Origin: Paramagnetospirillum magnetotacticum MS-1
GTDB taxonomy: Bacteria > Pseudomonadota > Alphaproteobacteria > Rhodospirillales > Magnetospirillaceae
Assembly: GCF_000829825.1 (NCBI RefSeq)
Contig: NZ_JXSL01000028.1
Location: forward strand, 161,587 to 225,586
DNA length: 64,000 bases
Direction of reading: 5' to 3'
How positions within the stretch are numbered: the first letter of the stretch is position 1; each line of letters opens with the position of its first letter. Under the pieces are notes generated by a model that saw only the letters and a list, made by a program, of their open reading frames with translations, made no database searches and was not told the origin of the DNA. Shown here piece after piece: positions 28,859 through 37,696 of the stretch. The translations under genes were made by a program, and so were the position numbers.

Positions 28859-29953
28859 ATGCCAACGAGGAAGCCCATTCCCGCGCAAGATAAAGCCCAA
28901 GGTCTGACCTACCGTGATGCGGGCGTCGATATCGACGCTGGCGAAGCCCTGGTCGAGGCCATCAAGCCGCTCGCCAAGTCCACCGCCCGTTCGGGCGGAG
29001 CCGCCGGTCTGGGCGGTTTCGGCGCGCTTTTCGACCTCAAGGCCGCCGGGTTCAAGGACCCGATCCTGGTCTCGTCCACCGACGGCGTCGGCACCAAGCT
29101 GCGCGTCGCCATCGAGGCGGGCAAGCATGACACGGTGGGCATCGATCTGGTGGCCATGTGCGTCAACGATCTGGTGGTCCAGGGCGCCGAGCCGCTGTTC
29201 TTCCTGGATTATTTCGCCACCGGCAAGCTGGATGTGAAGGCGGGCACCGCCATCGTCTCTGGCATCGCCGAGGGTTGCCGCCAGGCCGGTTGCGCCCTGG
29301 TGGGCGGCGAAACCGCCGAAATGCCCGGCATGTATTCCGACGGCGATTACGATCTGGCCGGATTCTCGGTGGGCGCCGCCGAACGCGATGCCCTGTTGCC
29401 CAAGGAAGACGTGGCCGAGGGCGACGTGCTGCTGGGCCTCGCCTCCTCGGGCGTGCATTCCAACGGCTACTCCCTGGTGCGCCGCATCGTGGAAAAGGGC
29501 GGCCTGTCCTATGACGGCGACGCCCCCTTCGCGCCGGGCGTCAAGCTGGGCGTGGCCCTGCTGGAGCCCACCCGCATCTATGTGAAGAGCTGTCTTGCCG
29601 CCATCAAGGCCGGAACAGTCAAGGCCCTGGCCCATATCACCGGCGGCGGCCTGATCGAGAACGTTCCGCGCGTCCTGCCTGAAACCGTTGTGGCCGAGAT
29701 CGACGGTTCCGCCTGGGCCCTGCCGCCCGTGTTCAAGTGGCTGGCTGCGGGCGGCGGCGTCGCCGCCCACGAAATGGCCCGCACCTTCAATTGCGGCATC
29801 GGCATGGTGGTGGTGGTCGCCGCCTCCAAGGCCGACGAGGCCGCCCGCATCTTAGGGCAGCACGGCGAGACCGTGGTGCGCATCGGCCGCATCCGCGCCC
29901 GCAAGGATGACGAGGCCCAGTCCCAGGTGCTGAACCAGGGCGAGTGGGTCTGA
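28859..29953 (+). CDS. purM: phosphoribosylformylglycinamidine cyclo-ligase
   Basis: A 364-residue protein that makes aminoimidazole ribotide from FGAM and ATP. The family N-terminal motif [13 protein letters not shown] is preceded by a short extension. GGFGALFDL, the [17 protein letters not shown]/substrate loop and [12 protein letters not shown] are intact. The start [10 protein letters not shown] is preferred to an ATG at 28811 because it fits the family N terminus. purN follows two bases later. The order purM-purN next to hdaA is common in alphaproteobacteria. Confidence 0.97.
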   Translation: MPTRKPIPAQDKAQGLTYRDAGVDIDAGEALVEAIKPLAKSTARSGGAAGLGGFGALFDLKAAGFKDPILVSSTDGVGTKLRVAIEAGKHDTVGIDLVAMCVNDLVVQGAEPLFFLDYFATGKLDVKAGTAIVSGIAEGCRQAGCALVGGETAEMPGMYSDGDYDLAGFSVGAAERDALLPKEDVAEGDVLLGLASSGVHSNGYSLVRRIVEKGGLSYDGDAPFAPGVKLGVALLEPTRIYVKSCLAAIKAGTVKALAHITGGGLIENVPRVLPETVVAEIDGSAWALPPVFKWLAAGGGVAAHEMARTFNCGIGMVVVVAASKADEAARILGQHGETVVRIGRIRARKDDEAQSQVLNQGEWV

Positions 29954-29955
29954 GC

Positions 29956-30567
29956 ATGAAGAAGAAGGTCGGCGTTCTGGTCTCGGGCCGGGGCAGCAAT
30001 CTCCAAGCCCTGCTCGACGCCTGCGCCGATCCCGCCTTTCCGGCCGAGATCGCCCTGGTGATCTCCAACGTGCCCGGGGTCTATGCCCTGGAGCGCGCCG
30101 CCAAGGCCGGGGTGCCGACGCTGACCATTCCCCACAAAGGGTTCCCCTCGCGCGAAGCCTTTGATGCCGAAATGGACAAGGCCCTGCGCGCCGCCGGAAT
30201 CGAGATCGTCTGTCTGGCCGGGTTCATGCGCCTGCTGTCCACGCCCTTCGCCGAAGGATGGCGGGGCCGCATGATCAATATCCATCCCGCCCTGCTGCCT
30301 TCGTTCAAGGGCCTGCACACCCATGCCAGGGCCATCGAGGCGGGCGTCAAGCTGCACGGCTGCACCGTCCATCTGGTGACGCCGGAACTGGACGACGGGC
30401 CCATTCTGGTGCAGAAGGCGGTTCCTGTGTTGGCCTCCGATGACGAGGACTCCCTGGCCGCCCGAGTGCTGGAGCAGGAGCACAAGGCCTATCCGGAGGC
30501 GCTGCGCCTGTTGGCCGAGGGCCGGGTAGTGGTCGACGGCAACCGCGCCCTCATCCGCGATGCCTGA
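29956..30567 (+). CDS. purN: phosphoribosylglycinamide formyltransferase
   Basis: A 203-residue protein that transfers a formyl group from 10-formyl-THF to GAR. GVLVSGRGSNLQALLDA is the phosphate-binding loop. The catalytic Asn and His lie in INIHPALLPSFKG, and the catalytic Asp in VTPELDDGPILVQ. Length is normal. It forms an operon with purM and overlaps the start of the GT9 gene by 8 bases. Confidence 0.96.
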   Translation: MKKKVGVLVSGRGSNLQALLDACADPAFPAEIALVISNVPGVYALERAAKAGVPTLTIPHKGFPSREAFDAEMDKALRAAGIEIVCLAGFMRLLSTPFAEGWRGRMINIHPALLPSFKGLHTHARAIEAGVKLHGCTVHLVTPELDDGPILVQKAVPVLASDDEDSLAARVLEQEHKAYPEALRLLAEGRVVVDGNRALIRDA

Positions 30568-31540
30568 CCTCCCCAAGCCGGAGACCATCCTGGTCTATGT
30601 GGGCCTGGACGCGGTGGGCGACGGGCTGATCAAGCTGCCCTTCCTGCGCGCCCTGCGCGCCGCCTTTCCCACCGCCCGCATCACCTGGATGTCGGGCAAG
30701 GGGCCGACGGTGTTCCAAGACATCCTGGCGCCCCTGGTCACCGGCCTGATCGACGAGATTCTGGCTTTCACCCGCATCGGCGAGCGGCCTTTGGAACTGG
30801 TGGGCCGCCGCCCGCTGCCCGACCGCTCTTTCGACCTGATCATCGATACCCAGCGGCGGGGATTGACCACCCTGATTCTCAAGCGCATCCGCCACCGGCG
30901 CTTTATCTCGGCCACGGCGGGCTATCTGTTCTCCGACGGCAAGCCCGCCGACACCACCCGGCCCGCCTCCATGATCCGGCAGTTGATGCAGTTGGTCGAG
31001 GCGGCGGCGGGCCAGCCGGTGGACGCCGACTTCCCCCTGCCCCGCGACCCGGCCATCGAGGCCGAGGCCGACCGCCTGCTGCCCCCCGGCCCGCGCTATC
31101 TGGGTTTCGCGCCCGGAGCGGGCGGACGATGGAAGTGCTGGCCCCTGGACCGCTACATCGCCCTGGCCGCCGCACAGAAGGACGCGGTGCCGGTCTTCCT
31201 GCTGGGTCCCGCCGAGGCTGAGGACTGGGCCGCGACCATCCGCGAAGCCCTGCCCCAGGCCCTGCTGCCATTGCAGGATACGGCGAGGCTCACCCCCATG
31301 CTGACCATCGCCCTGGGGCGCCGTCTGGCGGCGGCGGTGGCCAATGACAGCGGCACCGGACATATGCTGGGCGCCGCCGACATTCCGCTTGTTTCGCTAT
31401 TCGGGCCGACGGCCGCCGACAAATTCGCGCCTCACACCCGCCGCGCGGCGGTCCTGCGGGCCCAGGATTTCGGGGGCGAGGACATGGAGGCCATTCCGCA
31501 AGACGCCGTGGAAAAGGCCCTGGCCCTGTTGTTGCTTTGA
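30560..31540 (+). CDS. glycosyltransferase family 9 (heptosyltransferase-like)
   Basis: A 326-residue protein with two Rossmann halves. The N-terminal part (VYVGLDAVGDGLIKLPFLRALRAAFP) and the C-terminal NDSGTGHMLGAADIPLVSLFGPT match ADP-heptose:LPS heptosyltransferases of family GT9, whose NDSGxxH segment binds the donor sugar nucleotide. Its start overlaps the purN stop, so it is cotranscribed with purine genes, but its role is probably in lipopolysaccharide or other surface glycan assembly. Confidence 0.85.
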   Translation: MPDLPKPETILVYVGLDAVGDGLIKLPFLRALRAAFPTARITWMSGKGPTVFQDILAPLVTGLIDEILAFTRIGERPLELVGRRPLPDRSFDLIIDTQRRGLTTLILKRIRHRRFISATAGYLFSDGKPADTTRPASMIRQLMQLVEAAAGQPVDADFPLPRDPAIEAEADRLLPPGPRYLGFAPGAGGRWKCWPLDRYIALAAAQKDAVPVFLLGPAEAEDWAATIREALPQALLPLQDTARLTPMLTIALGRRLAAAVANDSGTGHMLGAADIPLVSLFGPTAADKFAPHTRRAAVLRAQDFGGEDMEAIPQDAVEKALALLLL

Positions 31541-31596
31541 CCGGGCCTGATGCTCGGTCTACCATACCTTCGCAATCCCAACATCGAGCTTAAGTC

Positions 31597-32121
31597 ATGA
31601 ATATCAAGGACCACATCCGCGGCGTTCCGGATTTCCCCAAGCCGGGCATCCTGTTCTACGACATCTCCACCCTGCTGGCCCATCCCGATGCCTGGCAGGT
31701 GGCCATGGGCCGCATGGCCCGCGAGATCATCAAGTTCCAGCCCGACGTGCTGGCTGGCATCGAATCGCGCGGCTTCCTGGTGACGGCGCCGCTGGCGCTG
31801 AAACTGGGCTGCGGCTTCGTCATGCTGCGCAAGAAGGGCAAGCTGCCGGGCGAGACCATCCGTCACGATTACGAACTGGAATACGGCACCGACACCATCG
31901 AGATCCAGAAGAACGCCATCGCCGAGGGAAGCCGCGTGGTGATTCTGGACGATCTGCTGGCCACCGGCGGCACCATGGCGGCGGGCGTCCAACTACTGCG
32001 CAAGATCGGCGCCCATGTGACGGGCGCAGGCACCATCATCGACCTGGCCTTCCTGCCCGGCAAACAGCGCCTCAAGGAACTGGACGTCCCCTTTACCTGC
32101 CTCGCATCCTACGACGATTAG
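31597..32121 (+). CDS. apt: adenine phosphoribosyltransferase
   Basis: A 174-residue type I phosphoribosyltransferase. The PRPP-binding motif [17 protein letters not shown] is intact, and the N-terminal [21 protein letters not shown] and [15 protein letters not shown] stretches are diagnostic of Apt. It recycles adenine to AMP. It follows the GT9 gene by 56 bases and precedes a sensor kinase by nine. Confidence 0.96.
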   Translation: MNIKDHIRGVPDFPKPGILFYDISTLLAHPDAWQVAMGRMAREIIKFQPDVLAGIESRGFLVTAPLALKLGCGFVMLRKKGKLPGETIRHDYELEYGTDTIEIQKNAIAEGSRVVILDDLLATGGTMAAGVQLLRKIGAHVTGAGTIIDLAFLPGKQRLKELDVPFTCLASYDD

Positions 32122-32130
32122 GAGCGGGGG

Positions 32131-34158
32131 ATGCCGTTCGGAGGGCTCGAGTCTGCCTTGGCCGGAATGGCCGTGGGAGCGGCGGCGACGCTGCTCGCCA
32201 CGGGCTGGCTGAGGCGCGGGCCACCGAAGGGCACGGCCCAGACGCTGGATGCCCAGCGCCAATTGCTCGAGGCGCTGGGCAACAGCCGCGACGGCGTGGC
32301 GCTATATGATTCGGCCAACCGGCTGATCACCTGCAACGACCGCTATCTCCAGATGCTTTCGCCGATCAAGGACTCCATCCGGCCCGGCGCCCGTTTCGAG
32401 GACCTGATGGCCGAATTGGCCGAGGCCGAGAAGATGGAGGACGGCTGGCTGGCGCGCAAGCTGTCGGGGGGCGGCCTCACCGACGCCACCGCTGGCGACG
32501 ACAAGTTCCGCGACGGACAATGGATCACCGTCAACGCCTATGCCACTAGCGACGGTGGCCAGTTGCGTATCCTGCGCGACATCACCCAGCGCAAACAGGC
32601 GGAAATCGCCCTGGAAGACACGGTTTCGTGGCTGAGGGGGGTCATGGACACGGTGGTGGACGGCATCGTCACCATCGACGAGACCGGAACGGTGCTGAGC
32701 TTCAACCCCGCTGCCGAGCATCTGTTCGGCTGGGCTGCCGAGCAGGTGGTGGGGCGCAATGTCTCCATGTTGATGCCTGATCCGCATCAAGGTGCCCATG
32801 ACGGCTATATCCGCGCCTATTTTTCCTCGAAGTCCGGCAAAGTCGGCGCCAATGGCCGCGAAGTGGAAGGATTGCGCCGCGACGGCACCCATTTCCCCAT
32901 GGAACTGGCCATCGCCCATATGCACCAGGGCGACATGCTCACCTTCATCGGCGTCATCCGCGACATCAGCGAGCGCAAGAGAAGCGAAAAGGCCCTGCGC
33001 GACAGCACCACGAGGCTGAGCCACCAGGCCAACCGGCTGCAGGCCATCATCGACAATATGCCCCAGGGCGTGGCGGTGTTCGCCTCGGATGACGCCTTGA
33101 TCGCGCTGAATGAATCCGCCATCCGCATGCTGGGCCTGCCCAAGGCCGAGATCACGCCGGGCACCATCGATATTTCGCTGTTCATGGCGCTGCTGGCCGC
33201 CAATGACACACCTCCGGGCCACCACTCGGCCCAGCTGACCGCCGACCTTTCCGAAAGCATCCGGGAACGGCCGGAAATGGTCTTCGAACATTTCACCCCC
33301 AGCGGCCTGATCATGGAGGTCCGGTCCTCGTCCATGCCGGGCGGCGGACTGATCTTGTCCTTCACCGACATCACCGACCGCAAGCATATCGAGCAGACCC
33401 TGCGCGAGGCCAAGGACGAGGCCGAGCGAGGCAATCGGACCAAGAACACCTTCCTGGCCAATATCAGCCACGAACTGCGCACCCCCTTGAACGCCATCAT
33501 CGGTTTTTCCGAAATGATGAAGCACGAGATCTTCGGCCCCTTGGAACCGGCCAGCTACCGCGCCTATGTGGATGACATCCATGAAAGCGGGATGCATCTG
33601 CTGGAACTGATCAACGACATCCTGGACATGTCAAAGGCCGAGGCGGGCATGACCGACCTCATGGAAACGGCGGTGCATGTCCCCGACCTGATCCGGGCCG
33701 CGATCCGGTTGTTGAATCGCCGGGCCGAAAATGCCGCCATCAGCCTGACCGAGGATCTGCCGCCCAACCTTCCGACGCTGCTGGCCGACGAAAGACGGCT
33801 GCGGCAGATCATCCTCAATCTGGGTTCCAACGCGGTGAAGTTCACCGATGACGGCGGCGCCGTCACCATCGGCGCCAAGGTCACCGAGGCGGGATTCGTC
33901 ATCCGTGTCGCCGATACCGGCATCGGCATGACGCCCGAGGACGTGCAGCGGGTGATGGAGCCTTTCGTCCAGGCCGATACCAGGCTGTCACGCAAATATG
34001 AGGGAAGCGGCCTCGGCCTACCGCTGGCCAAGGCCCTGGTGATCGCCCATGGCGGTACGCTCAACCTGGACAGCCAGCCGGGCCGGGGCACCGTCGTGAC
34101 CGTGACCTTCCCCCCCTCGCGCATCATCGATCAAAGCGGCTCCGGGGCGGATATCTGA
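32131..34158 (+). CDS. PAS histidine kinase with FixL-like heme-PAS signature
   Basis: A 675-residue protein with one N-terminal membrane segment (~8-26). PAS domains are at ~45-150, ~165-280 and ~295-405. HisKA (FLANISHELRTPLNAIIGF) and HATPase_c (LGSNAVKFTDDGG, VADTGIGM, GSGLGLPLAKALV) complete it. The second PAS follows the FixL pattern: LFGW, GRNVSMLMPDP, His223 in HDGYI and Arg243 in NGREVEGLRRDG, with the 20-residue spacing of the proximal His and distal Arg in BjFixL. It could therefore sense O2 through heme, but related non-heme PAS domains share this sequence class. No cognate response regulator is adjacent. Confidence 0.85.
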   Translation: MPFGGLESALAGMAVGAAATLLATGWLRRGPPKGTAQTLDAQRQLLEALGNSRDGVALYDSANRLITCNDRYLQMLSPIKDSIRPGARFEDLMAELAEAEKMEDGWLARKLSGGGLTDATAGDDKFRDGQWITVNAYATSDGGQLRILRDITQRKQAEIALEDTVSWLRGVMDTVVDGIVTIDETGTVLSFNPAAEHLFGWAAEQVVGRNVSMLMPDPHQGAHDGYIRAYFSSKSGKVGANGREVEGLRRDGTHFPMELAIAHMHQGDMLTFIGVIRDISERKRSEKALRDSTTRLSHQANRLQAIIDNMPQGVAVFASDDALIALNESAIRMLGLPKAEITPGTIDISLFMALLAANDTPPGHHSAQLTADLSESIRERPEMVFEHFTPSGLIMEVRSSSMPGGGLILSFTDITDRKHIEQTLREAKDEAERGNRTKNTFLANISHELRTPLNAIIGFSEMMKHEIFGPLEPASYRAYVDDIHESGMHLLELINDILDMSKAEAGMTDLMETAVHVPDLIRAAIRLLNRRAENAAISLTEDLPPNLPTLLADERRLRQIILNLGSNAVKFTDDGGAVTIGAKVTEAGFVIRVADTGIGMTPEDVQRVMEPFVQADTRLSRKYEGSGLGLPLAKALVIAHGGTLNLDSQPGRGTVVTVTFPPSRIIDQSGSGADI

Positions 34159-34249
34159 TCGCTGGCCGTCGTATAAGCGGCTTCGGACATAGCGGCCTTG
34201 CCGCCTTTCGCTGGCCTTCCTAAAGTGAGCGGGAAACATTGGGGGCCGC

Positions 34250-36406
34250 ATGGACATCATCGTACAGGGCCGATCGGTCTTCGCCGCATCCCATGGCGCG
34301 GATGGCACGCCTGCGGTGATTCTGGTGCATGGCGCGGGCGGCAGCCATCGCAGTTGGGGAAATCTGGGAAAAGGCCTTGCCGCCCAGGGCTTGCGGGTTC
34401 TGATCCCCGATCTGCCCGGCCACGGCGCAACCCAGGGCCCCGCCCTGACCTCCATCGGCGACATCGCCCATTGGCTGGCCCAGTTCATGGCCGCGGCCGG
34501 ACTTGGCCGCGCCGCCCTGGCCGGACATTCCATGGGGGGGCTGGCCGTGCTGGACTGCGCCGCCCGTCATCCCGCCCTGGTCAGTTCCCTGGTCCTGCTT
34601 GGCGCCGCTGGCTCCATGCCGGTCAATCAGGCGCTGTTGGACATGGCCCTGGCCGACACGCCCGCCGCTAGCGCTCTCATCGCCAAGTGGAGCCTGCCCA
34701 AGGAGCCTCCGCCCGCCCCCGCCCTGCTGGCCGAAATCACCGTCGGGCTATCGGATTGCGCCCCCGGCGTGCTGCATGCCGATCTGGTCGCCTGCGACCG
34801 GTATCAAGAGGGCGAGGCCATGGCCGCCCGCGTCGCCTGTCGGGCAACGGTCATTATCGGCGGGCAGGACCGCATGTCGCCCCCCGATGCCTGCCGCGCT
34901 CTGTCCGAGCGCCTGGGCCAGGGGCGCGCCATCGTCTTGGACCCGGCCGGTCACATGATGATGGCCGATCAGCCCGACGCCACCCTGACAGCCATGGTTG
35001 ACGCCCTTGATCCCGGCCTGGACCCCGGCGATTGGGAAGCCCTTCGCGCCCAGGCCCACCGCATGCTGGACCAAAGCCTGGACTTCATCCGGGATATCCG
35101 CCGCCGCCCGGTCTGGCGGCCCATGCCGGGCGAGGTCAGGGCCGCATTCGATGCCGCGCCGCCTCGCGCCGGTCAGGAACTGGCCGCCATCGATGCCGAG
35201 TTCCGCGCTTTGGTCGAGCCTTTCGGCTCGGGCAATATTCATCCCGGCTTCATGGGCTGGGTGCAGGGCGCCGGAACGGTGGAGGGCATGCTGGCCGAGA
35301 TGATGGCCGCCGGGCTTAACGCCAATCTGGGTGGCCGCGATCACGCCCCCATCGAGGTGGAACGCCAGATCCTGCGCTGGATGCGCGACCTGTTCTCCTA
35401 TCCCGAAACCGCCAGCGGATTGTTCCTGACCGGGGCCTCCATGGCCAATTTCCTGGCGGTGCTGGTGGCGCGCACCAAGGTTCTTGGGGTCGAAAGCCGC
35501 CAGGGCCTCACCGGAACAGAGGGACTGACCGCCTATGCCGCCGTCACCGCCCATGGCTGTATCGGCCAGGCCTTCGAGATGAGCGGCCTGGGCGCCAGGG
35601 CGCTGCGCCTGGCTCCCACCGATTCCCGGCATCAATTGGACCTGGACGCCTTGCGCCAGAGCGTCGCCGCAGACCGCGCGGCGGGTCTGCGTCCCTTCAT
35701 GGTGGTGGGAAGCGCCGGAACCGTGGATGTGGGCGCCATAGACGACCTGGCCGCCCTGGCCGATTTCGCCGAGGCCGAGGGTCTGTGGCTGCATGTGGAT
35801 GGCGCCCTGGGCGCGCTTGGAGTGATGTCACCTGAGTTGACGCCCCTGCTGAGGGGAATCGAGCGCTCGGATTCCATCGCCTTCGACTTTCACAAATGGG
35901 GGCAGGTGCCCTATGACGCGGGCTATCTCCTGGTCCGTGACGGCGAGGCGCACCGGGCCGCCTTCGCCTCGCCCGCCGCCTATCTGCGGCGCGAGACCAG
36001 GGGATTGGCCGCGGGCTCTTACTGGCCTTGCGATTACGGTCCCGATCTGTCGCGCGGGTTCAGGGCGCTGAAGACCTGGGTCACGCTCAAGGCCCACGGC
36101 ATGGATGCGCTGGGCGCCGCCATGGCGCGCTGCTGCCGGGTGGCCCGCCACCTCGCCGCCCGGATCGAGGCCGAGCCGGATTTGGAACTGCTGGCCCCGG
36201 TGGCGCTGAACATCGTCTGCTTTCATCGCCGGGGGACCGATTCCGCCCGCATCGTCGCCGACCTGCATGAAGCGGGACTGGCGGCGCCGTCAACCACAAC
36301 CATCGGCGAAACGCTGGCGATCCGCGCCGCCATCGTCAACCACCGAACCCGCGAACATGACGTCGACCGCATGGTTGACGCCGTCCTGGCCGTTCCAGCG
36401 AAGTAA
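34250..36406 (+). CDS. alpha/beta-hydrolase fused to a PLP-dependent decarboxylase
   Basis: A 718-residue two-domain protein. Residues 1-250 are an alpha/beta-hydrolase with a complete triad: Ser94 in GHSMGG, Asp207 in GGQDRMS and His235 in GHMMMADQ, with an HGAGG oxyanion loop. From ~290 it is a group II PLP decarboxylase, with His435 (TAHGC), Asp517 (HVDGAL) and the PLP lysine Lys549 in DFHKWG; HPGFMGW and the later SRGFRALKTW stretch are typical of aromatic amino acid decarboxylase relatives. A single continuous frame links them. Two more pathway-like genes follow with short gaps. The substrate cannot be read from sequence. Confidence 0.85.
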   Translation: MDIIVQGRSVFAASHGADGTPAVILVHGAGGSHRSWGNLGKGLAAQGLRVLIPDLPGHGATQGPALTSIGDIAHWLAQFMAAAGLGRAALAGHSMGGLAVLDCAARHPALVSSLVLLGAAGSMPVNQALLDMALADTPAASALIAKWSLPKEPPPAPALLAEITVGLSDCAPGVLHADLVACDRYQEGEAMAARVACRATVIIGGQDRMSPPDACRALSERLGQGRAIVLDPAGHMMMADQPDATLTAMVDALDPGLDPGDWEALRAQAHRMLDQSLDFIRDIRRRPVWRPMPGEVRAAFDAAPPRAGQELAAIDAEFRALVEPFGSGNIHPGFMGWVQGAGTVEGMLAEMMAAGLNANLGGRDHAPIEVERQILRWMRDLFSYPETASGLFLTGASMANFLAVLVARTKVLGVESRQGLTGTEGLTAYAAVTAHGCIGQAFEMSGLGARALRLAPTDSRHQLDLDALRQSVAADRAAGLRPFMVVGSAGTVDVGAIDDLAALADFAEAEGLWLHVDGALGALGVMSPELTPLLRGIERSDSIAFDFHKWGQVPYDAGYLLVRDGEAHRAAFASPAAYLRRETRGLAAGSYWPCDYGPDLSRGFRALKTWVTLKAHGMDALGAAMARCCRVARHLAARIEAEPDLELLAPVALNIVCFHRRGTDSARIVADLHEAGLAAPSTTTIGETLAIRAAIVNHRTREHDVDRMVDAVLAVPAK

Positions 36407-36458
36407 TACTTAACCTTTTCGGGATAGTCTGTTTCGTCCCATAGCCTAAGGAAATGCC

Positions 36459-37691
36459 GTGACATCAGGACAGGACAAGCCTTGGCCCCCCGTCTCCATG
36501 GGAATGGCCCGGCTGACCACCATGGCCTTCCATGGCGAAAACATGGTTCCGCCTGCCATCGAACTTTTGAAGCGCAGCGAAGCTGATCCCACGGATTCGG
36601 CGGCGCTTCTCGACCTGTCCGCCATCCACTTCCTGCTGGGACATGAAGAGGCCGGGCTGGCTTATCAGGAACGCGCCCTGGCCCAGAATCAGGTCTACCG
36701 CGACCATTCCGAGACGGCAAGTGAGGATGGTGTCCGGCTGCTGGCCTTCGCCGCGCCGGGCAATCTGATGTCCAACGTGCCCATTCAGTTCCTGATCGAG
36801 AATTCGGATATCCGCCTGGACGTGCTTTACGTGGTGCCGGGCCTGGATCTGCCGGAACGGGTCCCCGCCCATGACATGGCCATGGTCATCGCCGGAGAAT
36901 CCGAGCCCAACCGCGAGGTTCTCGAACGCATCGCCGCCTTCGCCGATCTGTGGCCCTGCCCGCCGGTGCTCAACGATCCGCGCAAGGTGCTGCAATTGTC
37001 CCGCGACGGGGTCAGTTCCCTGCTGTCCGGGGTTCCGGGCATCCGCATTCCCGCCACCACCCGCGTCGACCCGGAAAGTCTGGCCCGTCTGGGCCGGGGC
37101 GAGATTGCGCTGACCGATCTGTTGCCCGACGGCTCGTTCCCCGTCATCGCGCGGCCGCTGGATTCCCATGCGGGCAAGGGATTGGCCAAACTGGACGATC
37201 CTTCGACCATCGCGCTGTATCTGGCCGCCCAACCGGCCGAGGGCTATTACCTGTCCAGCTTCGTCGATTATCGCGGCGCGGGCGGCATGTTCCGCAAATA
37301 CCGTATCGCCCTGATCGACGGAAAGCCCTTCGTCTGTCACATGGCGGTATCAGCCCACTGGATGATCCACTACCTCAACGCCGATATGCGCGAAAGCGCC
37401 GAGAAGCGCGCCGAGGAGGCCCAGGCCTTCGCCACGTTCGACGAGGACTTCGCCGCCCGCCACAAGGACGCCTTCGCCACCATGGCCGAACGCATCGGGC
37501 TCGATTACTTCGCCATGGACTGTGCCGAGACGCCCGACGGAGACCTCCTGGTCTTCGAGGCCGATACCGCCATGATCGTCCATGCCATGGACCCGCCCGA
37601 CATCTTCCCCTACAAGGCCCCGCAGATGCGCCGCATCTTCAAGGCCTTCCAGGACATGCTGCGGCGGATCAAGCAAGACAAGCAGGACTAA
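36459..37691 (+). CDS. TPR plus ATP-grasp-like ligase
   Basis: A 410-residue protein that begins at a GTG with AAGGA upstream. The first ~90 residues look like one or two TPR units (AALLDLSAIHFLLGHEEAGLAYQERALAQ). The centre has a pre-ATP-grasp-type region (LLAFAAPGNLMSNVPIQFLIE), and the C-terminal half resembles an ATP-grasp fold: PVIARPLDSHAGKGLAKL, a YYLSSFVDYRGAGGMFRKYR strand, and the metal-binding-like DLLVFEADTAMIVHAMD. ATP-grasp enzymes join a carboxylate to an amine or thiol through an acyl phosphate. It lies between two PLP enzymes, so it could ligate their product. Family assignment is moderate. Confidence 0.65.
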   Translation: MTSGQDKPWPPVSMGMARLTTMAFHGENMVPPAIELLKRSEADPTDSAALLDLSAIHFLLGHEEAGLAYQERALAQNQVYRDHSETASEDGVRLLAFAAPGNLMSNVPIQFLIENSDIRLDVLYVVPGLDLPERVPAHDMAMVIAGESEPNREVLERIAAFADLWPCPPVLNDPRKVLQLSRDGVSSLLSGVPGIRIPATTRVDPESLARLGRGEIALTDLLPDGSFPVIARPLDSHAGKGLAKLDDPSTIALYLAAQPAEGYYLSSFVDYRGAGGMFRKYRIALIDGKPFVCHMAVSAHWMIHYLNADMRESAEKRAEEAQAFATFDEDFAARHKDAFATMAERIGLDYFAMDCAETPDGDLLVFEADTAMIVHAMDPPDIFPYKAPQMRRIFKAFQDMLRRIKQDKQD

Positions 37692-37696
37692 TCGTC

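Noticed and set aside
36459..37691. Reading the ATP-grasp-like protein as glutathione synthetase
   Set aside because: The N-terminal TPR part and lack of the standard GSH-synthetase signatures argue against it; only the general ATP-grasp fold is suggested.
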